From Pseudomonas yamanorum (lineage in GTDB: Bacteria; Pseudomonadota; Gammaproteobacteria; Pseudomonadales; Pseudomonadaceae), in assembly GCF_013386765.1 (NCBI RefSeq), contig NZ_JACARE010000015.1, positions 62,001-126,000 of the forward strand: DNA of 64,000 nucleotides, given 5' to 3'. Position numbers and translations under genes: made by a program. Below are positions 20,126-29,149 of this stretch, piece by piece; position 1 is the stretch's first letter; each line of letters starts with the position of its first letter. The notes under the pieces were generated by a model that did not search any database, was not told where the DNA came from, and worked only from the letters and a program-made list of their open reading frames with translations.

Positions 20126-22117
20126 ATGAGTTCTGCCTCTCTTATAAAGACCCCGCCAGAAAAGGTGCGGGTCAACGGTTGGGTGTTCTACACCTCCACC
20201 GCGCTGATTCTGTTGTTGACCGCGATTCTGATCATCGCCCCGCAGGAAGCCGGCAGGATGCTCGGTGTGGCCCAAGCCTGGTTGTCGAAAAGCTTTGGCT
20301 GGTACTACATGGTCGTGATCGCCGCCTACCTGGTGTTTGTGGTGGGCCTGGCGTTTTCGTCCTACGGTAAATTGAAACTGGGCAGCAAGGACGACACCCC
20401 GGACTTCAGCTACGGCGCGTGGGCCGGCATGCTCTTCTCGTCGGGCATCGGCATCTCGCTGCTGTACTTCGGCGCTTCCGAGCCGCTGGACCACTACTTC
20501 AACCCGCCTGAAGGCGCGTCGGCCACCGGCGAAGCCGCACGCCAGGCGTTGCAGCTGACGTTCCTGCACTGGGGCCTGCACGGCTGGGCGATCTACGCAC
20601 TGGTCGGCCTGGCCGTGGCGTACTTTGCCTACCGTCATAACCAGCCGCTGGCCTTGCGCTCGGCGTTGTACCCGCTGGTGGGCGAGCGCTGGGTGAAAGG
20701 CGCGGCCGGTCACGCAGTGGACGGCTTTGGCATGTTCGTGACCCTGCTGGGCCTGGTGACGAACCTGGGGATTGGTTCGATGCAGGTGTCGTCCGGGTTG
20801 GAAAACCTGTTCGGCATGCAGCACAGCAACACCAACCTGCTGATCGTGATCATCGTGATGAGCACCGTGGCGACCATCGCTGCCGTGTCGGGTGTGGAGA
20901 ACGGCATTCGCCGCCTGTCCAACCTGAACATCGTGCTGTTCAGCGGCCTGCTGATTTTCGTGCTGCTGTTTGGCCCGACCCTGCACTTGCTCAACGGCTT
21001 CGTGCAGAATATCGGCGACTACATGAACGGCATCGTGCTGAAAACCTTCGACCTCTATGTGTACGAAGGCGACGCCGACAAGACCGAGCGCTGGATGGGC
21101 CTGTGGACCCTGTTCTACTGGGCCTGGTGGATTTCCTGGGCGCCATTCGTGGGCATGTTCATCGCGCGTATTTCCCGTGGTCGCACGGTGCGTGAACTGG
21201 TGGCCGGCGTGCTGCTGATCCCGCTGGGCTTCACCCTGGCGTGGCTGTCGATCTTCGGCAACTCGGCCCTGGACCTGGTGGTTAACCATGGTGCGGTGGA
21301 GTTGGGCAAGACGGCGCTGGAACAGCCGTCCATGGCGATCTACCAACTGCTTGAGCATTACCCGGCGTCGAAGATCGTGATCGGTGTGTCGATCTTTGTG
21401 GGCTTCGTACTGTTCCTGACCCCGGCGGATTCCGGCGCGGTGATGATGGCGAACCTTTCCTGCAAGGGCGGCAACGTTGACGAAGATGCGCCGCACTGGC
21501 TGCGGATTTTCTGGTCGGCGGTGATCACCCTGGTGACCATTGGGCTGTTGTTCGCCGGTAACTTCGAAGCCATGCAAACCATGGTGGTGCTGGCAGGTTT
21601 GCCGTTCTCGGTGGTGCTGGTTTTCTTCATGTTCGGTCTGCACAAGGCGATGCGCCAGGACGTGGCGATTGAGCTTGAGCAGGCGCAACTGGCCGAGCGT
21701 GGCCGTCGTGGTTTCAGCGAGCGCCTGACCGCCCTGGACCTGCAACCGAGCCAGGGTACCGTGCAGCGCTTTATGGACAAACATGTCACGCCGGCGCTGG
21801 AAGAAGCGGCGACTGCGTTGCGTGACCAGGGCCTGGAAGTGCAAACCCTGCTGGGCAAATCCAAGCGCTGCATTGGTGTGCGCATCGAGATGGAAGAGGG
21901 TAATCCGTTTGTCTACGAGGTGAGCCTGGATGCTTATTCGTCGGCACCGAACGATTTGCCCGAGGAAGAGCGCACGCGCTACTACCGCGCCGAGGTTTAC
22001 CTGCACAACGGGCCTCAGGAATACGATCTGATGGGCTTTGCCCAGGAACAGATCACCCGGGACGTGCTCGATCAGTTTGAAAGCCATCGGCAGCTCCTTG
22101 GCCGTGTCTATAGCTGA
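20126..22117 (+). CDS. betT: BCCT-family choline transporter BetT
   Basis: Proton- or sodium-coupled high-affinity choline importer of 663 residues with 12 hydrophobic segments. The BCCT signature region is YWAWWISWAPFVGMFIARISRGRTVRE (about 330-356). A long hydrophilic C-terminal tail (about 515-663) is the type linked to osmotic regulation of BetT. The ATG at 20126 begins MSSASLIKTPPEKVRVNG; the upstream open frame has no family resemblance. It is divergent from betIBA across the BetI operator, so choline relieves repression of import and oxidation together. Confidence 0.95.
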   Translation: MSSASLIKTPPEKVRVNGWVFYTSTALILLLTAILIIAPQEAGRMLGVAQAWLSKSFGWYYMVVIAAYLVFVVGLAFSSYGKLKLGSKDDTPDFSYGAWAGMLFSSGIGISLLYFGASEPLDHYFNPPEGASATGEAARQALQLTFLHWGLHGWAIYALVGLAVAYFAYRHNQPLALRSALYPLVGERWVKGAAGHAVDGFGMFVTLLGLVTNLGIGSMQVSSGLENLFGMQHSNTNLLIVIIVMSTVATIAAVSGVENGIRRLSNLNIVLFSGLLIFVLLFGPTLHLLNGFVQNIGDYMNGIVLKTFDLYVYEGDADKTERWMGLWTLFYWAWWISWAPFVGMFIARISRGRTVRELVAGVLLIPLGFTLAWLSIFGNSALDLVVNHGAVELGKTALEQPSMAIYQLLEHYPASKIVIGVSIFVGFVLFLTPADSGAVMMANLSCKGGNVDEDAPHWLRIFWSAVITLVTIGLLFAGNFEAMQTMVVLAGLPFSVVLVFFMFGLHKAMRQDVAIELEQAQLAERGRRGFSERLTALDLQPSQGTVQRFMDKHVTPALEEAATALRDQGLEVQTLLGKSKRCIGVRIEMEEGNPFVYEVSLDAYSSAPNDLPEEERTRYYRAEVYLHNGPQEYDLMGFAQEQITRDVLDQFESHRQLLGRVYS

Positions 22118-22128
22118 TGGATGAGCCG

Positions 22129-22155
22129 AGCGGCGCCTTCACTGGCGCCGCTGTT
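22129..22155 (+). terminator. Hairpin after betT, possible terminator
   Basis: The 9-base stem AGCGGCGCC/GGCGCCGCT with a 6-base loop begins 11 bases after the betT stop. It is followed by GTTCC rather than a clear T-run, so it may be a weak or Rho-assisted terminator. Confidence 0.45.
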
Positions 22156-22177
22156 CCAAGGTTGGAATGGGGTCAAA

Positions 22178-22249
22178 TGTGGGAGCTGGCTTGCCTGCGA
22201 TTGCAGTGGTGAATTCACTGCAGCTATCGCCGGCAAGCCAGCTCCCACA
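22178..22249. repeat. REP doublet, GCTGGCTTGCCTGCG-type arms
   Basis: The two arms flank a short loop that itself contains CTGCAG-type pairing. It lies between convergent betT and choV. The right arm has CGCCGGCAAGCC where most copies have CGCAGGCAAGCC. Confidence 0.88.
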
Positions 22250-22273
22250 TTGACCCCGTTCCTTCAGGAGGAT

Positions 22274-23452
22274 TTACCCCAGGTTCTTGCCCAGGAGGGC
22301 ATGGTAGAGCTCGCTGTCACCCAGTATCCCCACCACCTTGTCGTTGTCCTGCAGCACCAGCTTGTTGCCGGTCTGATAGCGAATCTGCAACGCCTCACGC
22401 ATCCCGATATTGGAATCCACCAACGTCGGCATCCGCCCCAAACCTTCCACCGATTGCCCCGGAACCCAGTTCTGCAGGTTCAACGGTGTACCGTTCTGCC
22501 GTGCGCCCTTGATCACGTTGCCTTCGGCCAGGTCCAGCCACGAGTCGCCGCCCGGGTCGAGGCTGATGGAGCCGTTGACGCGGGTGCAGTTGTCCACCGT
22601 GCGCATCAGGCTGCGGCCACACAGCACATTCAGCGGGTTGGTGTGGGCCACGAAGGTGCGCACATAGTCGTCCGCCGGGTTCAGCACGATCTCTTCCGGC
22701 ACGCTGTACTGGATGATCCGGCCGTCTTTCATGATCGCAATGCGGCTGCCGAGCTTCAGCGCCTCATCCAGGTCGTGGCTTACAAATACGATGGTCTTGC
22801 TCAGCTTGCGTTGCAGCTCCAGCAGCTCATCCTGCAAGCCCTGGCGGATCAGCGGGTCGAGTGCGGAGAAGGGTTCGTCCATCAGCAGGATATCGGCGTC
22901 CATCGCCAGGGCGCGGGCCAGGCCGACACGCTGCTGCATGCCGCCGGAAAGCTCGTCGGGCTTCTTGTTGCGCCACTGCGACAGGCCCACCAGTTCCAGC
23001 TTGTCGTCCACCAGCTTGCGCCGTTCTTTCTCGGGCCGGCCCTGCATCTCCAGGCCGAAGCTGATGTTTTCGCGCACCGTCAGCCAGGGCATCAGGGCGA
23101 ACTTCTGGAACACCATGGCGATGCGCTGGGTGCGCATCATTTTCAGCTCGGCGGGGGTGCAGGAAGCGATGTCGATCTGCCGACCTTCATGCTCCACAAA
23201 CAGCTTGCCGCGGCTGACCGTGTTCAAGCCGTTGATGCAGCGCAGCAGGCTCGACTTGCCCGAACCGGAGAGGCCCATCAGCACGCAGATCTCGCCTTTC
23301 TCCACATCCAGGCTGGCGTTTTCAACGCCGACAATCTGCCCGGTCTTTTTCAGGATCTCGTTGCGCGTCATGCCCTGGTCCAGCAGCTTGAGCGCCTCAC
23401 GCGGGTCTTTGGAAAAGATCACGTCGACATTTTCGAATCGGATAATGCTCAT
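22274..23452 (-). CDS. choV: Choline/betaine ABC transporter ATPase ChoV (CbcV)
   Basis: Cytoplasmic ATPase of 392 residues. Walker A is GLSGSGKSSLLRCINGL, the ABC signature is LSGGMQQRVGLARAL and Walker B is ADILLMDEPFSALDP. A C-terminal CBS-type regulatory segment (about 280-390) matches ProV/OpuAA-type transporters. It is last in choX-choW-choV, overlapping choW by four bases. In P. aeruginosa the orthologous CbcV is shared by several binding proteins, including the carnitine-specific CaiX, so the same is likely here. Confidence 0.94.
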   Translation of the reverse strand: MSIIRFENVDVIFSKDPREALKLLDQGMTRNEILKKTGQIVGVENASLDVEKGEICVLMGLSGSGKSSLLRCINGLNTVSRGKLFVEHEGRQIDIASCTPAELKMMRTQRIAMVFQKFALMPWLTVRENISFGLEMQGRPEKERRKLVDDKLELVGLSQWRNKKPDELSGGMQQRVGLARALAMDADILLMDEPFSALDPLIRQGLQDELLELQRKLSKTIVFVSHDLDEALKLGSRIAIMKDGRIIQYSVPEEIVLNPADDYVRTFVAHTNPLNVLCGRSLMRTVDNCTRVNGSISLDPGGDSWLDLAEGNVIKGARQNGTPLNLQNWVPGQSVEGLGRMPTLVDSNIGMREALQIRYQTGNKLVLQDNDKVVGILGDSELYHALLGKNLG

Positions 23453-24294
23453 GCATCACCCCCTACTTTGGCGTCGGGTTGTTTGCAGATGCGGTCGAGC
23501 ATGATGGCCAGCAATACGATCGCCAGGCCTGCTTCAAAGCCCAGGGCGATATCAGCGGTGTTCAGCGCGTTGACCACCGGTTTGCCGAGGCCGTCGGCGC
23601 CCACCAGGGCCGCGATCACCACCATCGACAACGACAGCATGATGCATTGGGTAATGCCGGCGGCGATGCTCGGCATGGCGTGGGGCAGTTCGATCCGCGA
23701 GAGCAACTGACGGCGCGAGCAGCCAAAGGCCTTGCCGGCGTCCATCAACTCTTGCGGCACATCACGGATACCCAGGTAAGTCAGACGGATAGGCGCGGCA
23801 ATCGCAAACACCACCGTGGAAATCAGCCCGGGCACCACACCCAGCCCGAAGAGGGTCAGGGTAGGGATGAGGTAGACGAAGGTCGGTACGGTCTGCATCA
23901 GATCGAGCACCGGCCGCATCAGGGTGTAGAACATCGGTTTGTGCGCGGCAACAATGCCCAGCGGCACGCCGATCACCACGCAGACCAGGGTGGCGAACAG
24001 CACCTGCGCCAGGGTCTCCATGGTTTCCTGCCAGTACCCCAGGTTCAGGATCAGCAGGAAGGAGGCGATGACAAAAACGGTCAGGCCCCATTTGCGTTGA
24101 ATGAAATGAGCGAGCAGCGCAATCAGACCGATCAATGCCAGCGGATTGAACCAGGTCAGCGCGAACGTCACGCCGTGGATCATCGTTTCCAGGGTCGATG
24201 CGATTGCGTCGAAGTAGGCGGCCCCGTGTTGGGTCAACCATTCAACGAAGGCAGCGATGTACTGGCCTAGCGGGATTTTATGTTCAGTCAGCAT
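23449..24294 (-). CDS. choW: Choline/betaine ABC transporter permease ChoW (CbcW)
   Basis: Inner-membrane permease of 281 residues with about six hydrophobic helices and a binding-protein-dependent permease motif (DVPQELMDAGKAFGCSRRQLLSRIELPHAMPSIAAGI, about 186-222). It belongs to the ProW/OpuAB class and forms the channel with ChoV and ChoX. The start at 24294 (MLTEHKIPLGQY) fits family N-termini; neither it nor the ATG six codons upstream has a strong ribosome site. Its gene overlaps choV by ATGA, showing coupled translation. Confidence 0.92.
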   Translation of the reverse strand: MLTEHKIPLGQYIAAFVEWLTQHGAAYFDAIASTLETMIHGVTFALTWFNPLALIGLIALLAHFIQRKWGLTVFVIASFLLILNLGYWQETMETLAQVLFATLVCVVIGVPLGIVAAHKPMFYTLMRPVLDLMQTVPTFVYLIPTLTLFGLGVVPGLISTVVFAIAAPIRLTYLGIRDVPQELMDAGKAFGCSRRQLLSRIELPHAMPSIAAGITQCIMLSLSMVVIAALVGADGLGKPVVNALNTADIALGFEAGLAIVLLAIMLDRICKQPDAKVGGDA

Positions 24295-24361
24295 GGTAGT
24301 GAATGTCCACATGCGAAGAGGAAAAACATCCCGGGCCAGCGTACCGGCCCGGGGTCAGCGG

Positions 24362-25309
24362 TTACTTGGCGAGGTAAGCTTTGACGGCCTCCAGTCCTGG
24401 TTTGCCATCGACAGTGGTCACACCGGCCAGCCAGGTGTCGAGCACTTGCGGGTTCTTCTTCAGCCACGCCTTGGCGGCTGCGTCAGGCTTCATTTTGTCG
24501 TCCAGGACGTTACCCATCAGGGTGCTTTCCATGTTCAGGGTGAACGACAGGTTTTTCAGCAGCTGGCCCACGTTGCTGCATTCCTGGGTGTAGCCCTTGC
24601 GAACGTTGGTGTAGATGGTGGCCTGGCCGTAGTTGGGGCCGAATGAATCATCACCCCCGGTCAGGTACTTCATCTTGAAGCGGGTGTTCATCGGGTGCGG
24701 TTCCCAGCCGAGGAACACGATGGCCTGGTCGCGTTTGGTGGCGCGTTCCACCTGCGAGAGCATCCCGGCTTCGCTGGATTCGACCACTTTGAAGCCTGCG
24801 GTTTTCAGGCCGAAGGCGTCTTTGTCGATAAGGGTCTGGATGGTGCGGTTACCGTCGTTGCCCGGCTCGATCCCGTAGATCTTGCCGCCCAGTTCGTCCT
24901 TGAATTTGACGATGTCGGCGAAGTCTTTCAGGCCCTTGTTGTACAGCGCTTCCGGCACGGCCAGGGTGTACTTGGCGTTTTCCAGGTTGGCGCGCACGGT
25001 TTCCACGGTGCCGGCATCACGGTACTGCTTGATGTCGTTTTCCATGGTCGGCATCCAGTTGCCGAGGAAGATGTCCATGTTCTTGCCGTCGGCCAGGGAC
25101 TTGTAGGTCACCGGGACGGAAATCATCGTGGTGCGGGGTTTGTAGCCGAGGCCCTTGAGGACTTCGCTGGTGGTGGCGGTGGTGACGGTGATGTCGGTCC
25201 AGCCGACATCGGAGAAGTTGACGGTCTGGCATTGCGCCGGTTCTGCAGCGTGAGCCAGGACTGGCAGACTCAGCATGGCGGCCAACAACAACGACGGGGA
25301 ACCTTTCAT
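24362..25309 (-). CDS. choX: Choline ABC transporter binding protein ChoX (CbcX)
   Basis: Periplasmic binding protein of 315 residues. The signal peptide is MKGSPSLLLAAMLSLPVLAHAA, with cleavage predicted after HAA. The mature protein has OpuAC-type features (WTDITVTTATTSEVLKGLGYKP; FLGNWMPTMENDI), in which conserved Trp residues form the quaternary-ammonium box. It is first in choXWV. The start at 25309 puts the signal peptide at the N-terminus. It is similar in layout to CaiX at 33337-34281, consistent with duplication and divergence for choline versus carnitine. Confidence 0.93.
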   Translation of the reverse strand: MKGSPSLLLAAMLSLPVLAHAAEPAQCQTVNFSDVGWTDITVTTATTSEVLKGLGYKPRTTMISVPVTYKSLADGKNMDIFLGNWMPTMENDIKQYRDAGTVETVRANLENAKYTLAVPEALYNKGLKDFADIVKFKDELGGKIYGIEPGNDGNRTIQTLIDKDAFGLKTAGFKVVESSEAGMLSQVERATKRDQAIVFLGWEPHPMNTRFKMKYLTGGDDSFGPNYGQATIYTNVRKGYTQECSNVGQLLKNLSFTLNMESTLMGNVLDDKMKPDAAAKAWLKKNPQVLDTWLAGVTTVDGKPGLEAVKAYLAK

Positions 25310-25723
25310 GGGGGTGGACTCCTGGTGTTTTTCTGGCGGCAATAACACCGCGCTTATAGGTGTTGCGGTTGGGCGTGCGGCACAGCTCTGCCACGCAACT
25401 GTGCAAACGAGTCGAGACTGATCATGTACCAGTGAAAATCTGACGCCTACAGGGGGCGTCGTATCCAGTACAGGGATGGTCGTATCCAGTGTCGGTGACG
25501 TCGCTTACAGATTTTTTCCACGACAAAACTGCACTTTTTACCGATCTGCACCGCAAAAAACGGCCAAAACGTCGCCTTCCACAACAGCGGCGCTGATGAG
25601 CATGGGTACGTCGGTGTGAGACGCCGTGACGGCGAGTAAAAGCTTGATGATGCCGCCATCTGGGCGATCTGAGCGTAGCAGCTCATTCAAGCCCGGCCCG
25701 TTCACCTGCGGAGTTTCACGGCA
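25310..25723. other. Divergent promoter region between choX and sdaB
   Basis: The 414-base gap between two divergent genes contains no convincing gene. It holds the direct repeat annotated at 25458-25490 and a TGTCGG match just after it. In P. aeruginosa the cbcXWV and sdaB genes respond to GbdR, so both promoters are expected here. Confidence 0.6.
25458..25490. promoter_or_regulatory. 12-bp direct repeat, 21-bp period: candidate GbdR operator
   Basis: GTCGTATCCAGT occurs exactly at 25458-25469 and again at 25479-25490. A 21-base period equals two helical turns, the usual arrangement for AraC-family activator sites. It lies about 150 bases upstream of choX and 230 bases upstream of sdaB. Assignment to GbdR is inference from location and regulator type. 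Confidence 0.6.
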
Positions 25724-27100
25724 ATGGCTATCAGCGTTTTCGACCTGTTCAAGATCGGCATTGGGCCTTCGAGTTCTCACACCGTCGGCCCCATGCGCGC
25801 CGCGGCGTTGTTCGTTCAAGGACTACGTGAACGTGATGTGTTGGAACAAGTAACGCGCGTTGAAGTTCAGCTGTACGGCTCATTGTCGGCCACCGGCATC
25901 GGTCACGGCAGCGACAACGCCGTGATCATGGGCCTGATGGGCGAGTGGCCGGATGCGATCGATCCGTCGCAGATCGGCATCCGCATCGAGACCCTGCGCG
26001 AGACCAACACACTGCTGCTGGACGCACGTTTGCCGGTGCCATTCATCTGGGCGCGGGACATGCGTTTGATCGATGAAAACCTGCCGTTCCATCCCAATGC
26101 CATGACCCTGGTGGTGTTCGGTGACAACGGCGAGCTGCACCGCGACACCTACTACTCCGTAGGCGGTGGATTTGTGGTGGATGAAGCCCAGGCCGCCAGC
26201 GGAGTGGCAGACATGGACCGCACCGAGCTGCCCTATGATTTTTCCAGTGCGGTGGAATTGCTCCAGCTGTGCAAGACCCACAACCTGCGGGTCGCTGAAC
26301 TGATGCTGGCGAATGAAAAAACCTGGCGCTCGGAGGAAGAGATCCGCAGCGGCCTGATGAAGCTGTGGCGCGCCATGCAGGATTGCGTGGAGCAGGGCCT
26401 CAAGCACGAAGGCATCCTGCCTGGCGGCCTCAATGTGCGGCGCCGTGCCGCCAAGTTGCACCGCAGCTTGCAGGAGCTGGGCAAGCCGAACGTGATCGGC
26501 TCGACCTTGAGCGCGATGGAATGGGTCAACCTGTTCGCCCTGGCGGTGAATGAAGAAAACGCCGCCGGCGGGCGCATGGTCACGGCGCCGACCAATGGCG
26601 CGGCGGGGATCATCCCGGCGGTGCTGCATTACTTCATGAAGTTCAGCGAAGAGGTGACCGAGGCCAACGTCGTCGACTATTTCCTGGGGGCGGCGGCGGT
26701 GGGCATCCTGTGTAAAAAGAACGCGTCGATCTCGGGTGCCGAAGTCGGTTGCCAGGGCGAAGTCGGCTCGGCGTGCGCCATGGCGGCGGCGGGGCTGGCG
26801 GAGATCCTTGGTGCGACGCCGGAGCAGTTGTGCAACGCGGCGGAGATCGGCCTGGAACACAACCTCGGCCTGACCTGCGACCCGGTAGGCGGGCTGGTGC
26901 AGGTGCCGTGCATCGAGCGCAATGCGATTGCCGCGGTGAAGGCGATCAATGCGGCGCAGATGGCGCTGCGGGGTGATGGCCAGCACTTTATCTCCCTGGA
27001 CCGAGTGATCCGCACCATGCGCGATACCGGGGCGGATATGCATGACAAGTACAAGGAGACATCGCGGGGTGGGTTGGCGGTGAGTGCTGTCGAGTGTTGA
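25724..27100 (+). CDS. sdaB: L-serine ammonia-lyase (serine deaminase), single-chain [4Fe-4S] type
   Basis: Iron-sulfur enzyme of 458 residues that converts L-serine to pyruvate and ammonia. N-terminal [24 protein letters not shown] and C-terminal [16 protein letters not shown] and [20 protein letters not shown] blocks are the beta- and alpha-domain signatures of the fused one-chain form; the Cys residues in the last three blocks are the expected cluster ligands. It finishes betaine catabolism by removing serine made by GlyA. Placement between choX and gbdR matches P. aeruginosa PA5379. A GGAG ribosome site precedes the ATG. Confidence 0.95.
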   Translation: MAISVFDLFKIGIGPSSSHTVGPMRAAALFVQGLRERDVLEQVTRVEVQLYGSLSATGIGHGSDNAVIMGLMGEWPDAIDPSQIGIRIETLRETNTLLLDARLPVPFIWARDMRLIDENLPFHPNAMTLVVFGDNGELHRDTYYSVGGGFVVDEAQAASGVADMDRTELPYDFSSAVELLQLCKTHNLRVAELMLANEKTWRSEEEIRSGLMKLWRAMQDCVEQGLKHEGILPGGLNVRRRAAKLHRSLQELGKPNVIGSTLSAMEWVNLFALAVNEENAAGGRMVTAPTNGAAGIIPAVLHYFMKFSEEVTEANVVDYFLGAAAVGILCKKNASISGAEVGCQGEVGSACAMAAAGLAEILGATPEQLCNAAEIGLEHNLGLTCDPVGGLVQVPCIERNAIAAVKAINAAQMALRGDGQHFISLDRVIRTMRDTGADMHDKYKETSRGGLAVSAVEC

Positions 27101-27111
27101 TCCCGCTTTTA

Positions 27112-27241
27112 TGTGGCGAGGGAGCTTGCTGTGGCGAGGGAGCTTGCTCCCGCTGGGCTGCGTAGCAGCCCCAAAATCTTGGGAGCGCTTCGCACTCCAG
27201 CGGGAGCAAGCTCCCTCGCCACAGCAAGCTCCCTCACCACA
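27112..27241. repeat. REP doublet of the GTGGCGAGGGAGC class with a nested extra copy
   Basis: Both outer arms are partly duplicated: GTGGCGAGGGAGCTTGCT occurs twice in a row on the left, and a second CAAGCTCCCTC copy sits on the right. This gives a doublet inside a doublet. It lies just after the sdaB stop. Confidence 0.88.
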
Positions 27242-27348
27242 AAAGAACGACGCTGCGCATAAAGTGAACACCCGAACCAAAAGCGCCACCTTTTAGCGCG
27301 TCGCAATTAGATAAGTAGCTCCCGAACGATTTCCTGCCGTTACCACCC

Positions 27349-27369
27349 GTCACCCGTGCGTGTGGTGAC
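27349..27369. promoter_or_regulatory. Inverted repeat GTCACC-N9-GGTGAC upstream of gbdR
   Basis: A perfect 6+6 dyad centred about 190 bases before the sigma-54-type promoter at 27546, a typical enhancer distance. It could bind a sigma-54 activator such as NtrC or CbrB, although the spacing does not match the classical NtrC site, so the protein is uncertain. The rest of 27242-27655 shows no gene. Confidence 0.4.
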
Positions 27370-27545
27370 AGACTTTTCCTACGTCGTTTCTCTCCCTTCC
27401 CACAAGTGATACCGAACTGCTCACACACCTTGAGCCTGCGTTCTCTCCTGCCTTTTTCGGGTCATATCCCCCACTCCATGCGCGGGCTTATATAGACACG
27501 TCATGAGGTCGTTTTCAGGAGTTATTGAATGTGCATTCAACTTTA

Positions 27546-27560
27546 GGCATGGCATTTGCT
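27546..27560 (+). promoter_or_regulatory. Sigma-54-type promoter of gbdR
   Basis: The sequence GGCATGGCATTTGCT has GG at 27546-27547 and GC at 27558-27559, ten bases apart, with the TTGCT -12 element; it matches the TGGCAC-N5-TTGCW consensus except at two positions. Transcription would begin near 27571, giving a leader of about 85 bases to the gbdR ATG. Sigma-54 control would tie gbdR to nitrogen or carbon status. Confidence 0.6.
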
Positions 27561-27655
27561 CTATCAATTCCAAAGCCTCTCTCCTGACCGGGATGAGCGC
27601 AATAACAAGAGCCTCGCCTGAGGCCATCACCCGCTTTGTGTGAGGAGATACCGCG

Positions 27656-28759
27656 ATGACGTCGTTCAACTCCGGGGCTCAACCCCAGAACCGTGCGCCT
27701 CAATCCATCGGCTTTTTGCTGCTGGACAATTTCACGCTGATTTCCCTGGCCTCCGCAGTCGAACCCCTGCGCATGGCCAACCAACTCTCCGGCCGCGAGC
27801 TGTATCGCTGGACGACGTTGAGTGTGGACGGAAACCAGGTGTGGGCCAGCGACGGTCTGCAAATCACCCCCGATGCTTCCATGCACAAAGCCCCGGCCCT
27901 GGACACTGTGATTGTCTGCGGCGGCGTGGGTATCCAGCGCACTGTGACCCGTGAACATGTGTCGTGGCTGCAAAGCCAGGCGCGCCAGTCCCGTCGCCTC
28001 GGCGCGGTGTGCACCGGCAGCTGGGCCCTGGCCTGCGCCGGCTTGCTGGACGGTTTTGATTGCAGCGTGCACTGGGAATGCCTGGCGTCGATGCAGGAAG
28101 CCTTCCCGCGCGTGGCGATGAGCACACGCCTGTTCACCCTCGACCGCAACCGCTTCACCAGTTCGGGCGGCACCGCGCCGCTGGACATGATGCTGCACCT
28201 GATCAGCCGCGACCACGGCCGTGAATTGTCGGCGGCGATCTCCGAGATGTTTGTGTACGAGCGCATCCGCAACGAACAGGATCACCAGCGTGTGCCGCTC
28301 AAGCACATGCTTGGCACCAACCAGCCGAAACTGCAGGAAATCGTCGCGCTGATGGAGGCCAACCTGGAAGAGCCGATCGACCTCGATGAACTGGCGGTGT
28401 ACGTCGCGGTTTCCCGGCGTCAGCTGGAGCGGCTGTTCCAGAAATACCTGCACTGTTCGCCGTCGCGCTACTACCTGAAGCTGCGCCTGATCCGTGCACG
28501 GCAGTTGCTCAAGCAAACGCCGATGTCGATCATCGAAGTGGCGTCGGTGTGCGGGTTTGTCTCCACGCCGCACTTCTCCAAGTGCTACCGCGAATACTTC
28601 GGCATTCCGCCGCGGGATGAGCGCGTGGGTTCCAATACCACGCAGCAGGTTGCGATGATGCCGATTCCCCAGGCGCTGGTGTTGTCACCGTTGTCCGGGC
28701 CGTTGTCGGCGTTGAGTCAGGCCAGGAATGAGTCGACGTTTGCGAGTGTCAGGCTCTAA
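27656..28759 (+). CDS. gbdR: GbdR, AraC-family activator of glycine betaine and dimethylglycine catabolism
   Basis: Transcription activator of 367 residues. The N-terminal DJ-1/PfpI-like (GATase1) domain (about 15-190; GFLLLDNFTLISLASAVEPLRMANQLSGRELYRW) probably senses glycine betaine or dimethylglycine. The C-terminal AraC double helix-turn-helix (about 230-320) includes VAVSRRQLERLFQKYL and IIEVASVCGFVSTPHFSKCYREYFG. In P. aeruginosa GbdR activates gbc, dgc, sox and cbc genes. GAGGAG lies just upstream of the ATG. It is paralogous to CdhR at 34474. Its promoter looks sigma-54 dependent. Confidence 0.94.
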   Translation: MTSFNSGAQPQNRAPQSIGFLLLDNFTLISLASAVEPLRMANQLSGRELYRWTTLSVDGNQVWASDGLQITPDASMHKAPALDTVIVCGGVGIQRTVTREHVSWLQSQARQSRRLGAVCTGSWALACAGLLDGFDCSVHWECLASMQEAFPRVAMSTRLFTLDRNRFTSSGGTAPLDMMLHLISRDHGRELSAAISEMFVYERIRNEQDHQRVPLKHMLGTNQPKLQEIVALMEANLEEPIDLDELAVYVAVSRRQLERLFQKYLHCSPSRYYLKLRLIRARQLLKQTPMSIIEVASVCGFVSTPHFSKCYREYFGIPPRDERVGSNTTQQVAMMPIPQALVLSPLSGPLSALSQARNESTFASVRL

Positions 28760-28773
28760 CACCACCTGGCTTT

Positions 28774-28867
28774 TGTGGCGAGGGAGCTTGCTCCCGCTGG
28801 AGTGCGTAGCGCTCCCAGGATTTTGGGGCCGCTTCGCAGCCCAGCGGGAGCAAGCTCCCTCGCCACA
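28774..28867. repeat. REP doublet, GTGGCGAGGGAGCTTGCTCCCGCTGG-type arms
   Basis: Well-paired arms with inner AGTGCGTAGCGCTC and GCTTCGCAGC segments. It lies between convergent gbdR and the small 87-residue gene and may serve as their shared transcript end. Confidence 0.9.
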
Positions 28868-28878
28868 AAGTAGGTGTG

Positions 28879-29142
28879 TCAGGCGCCAGAGTTCTGCCTG
28901 AACTGCACCAAGGCCGGCAACAACTGCTTGTCGATCGCCTGCCTCACCGCCGGCAAAATCGTCGCACTGCCGGTGTACATCTGCTCAACCATACCCTTGA
29001 GCGCCTTGGCCCGGGCCGCGCTCAAGCCGCGCACCGCACATTCACAAGCCTGCTCGGCGGTCGCGCCGCTGGACACCTCGAAACCCAATGACCGCAGCTG
29101 GCCCAGCAGGTCATCCTGGTCAATCAAATCCGCGTGCATCAT
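28879..29142 (-). CDS. Small conserved protein beside gbdR (PA5381-like position), function unknown
   Basis: Predicted soluble protein of 87 residues, mainly alpha-helical (DLIDQDDLLGQLRSLGFEV; SAARAKALKGMVEQMYTG; VRQAIDKQLLPALVQFRQNSGA). I recognise no catalytic motif. It contains two close Cys residues (ACECAVRG), which could be functional. A start at 29142 (MMHADLID) is supported by AAGGA upstream; a longer reading back to 29238 lacks a ribosome site. Its location next to gbdR matches the hypothetical gene in the same place in P. aeruginosa, so a link to betaine metabolism is possible but not shown. Confidence 0.7.
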   Translation of the reverse strand: MMHADLIDQDDLLGQLRSLGFEVSSGATAEQACECAVRGLSAARAKALKGMVEQMYTGSATILPAVRQAIDKQLLPALVQFRQNSGA

Positions 29143-29149
29143 GACGTTT

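Noticed and set aside
20036..22087. 683-codon minus frame opposite betT
   Set aside because: His/Gln/Arg-rich shadow of the betT reading frame; it also overlaps the betT start region.
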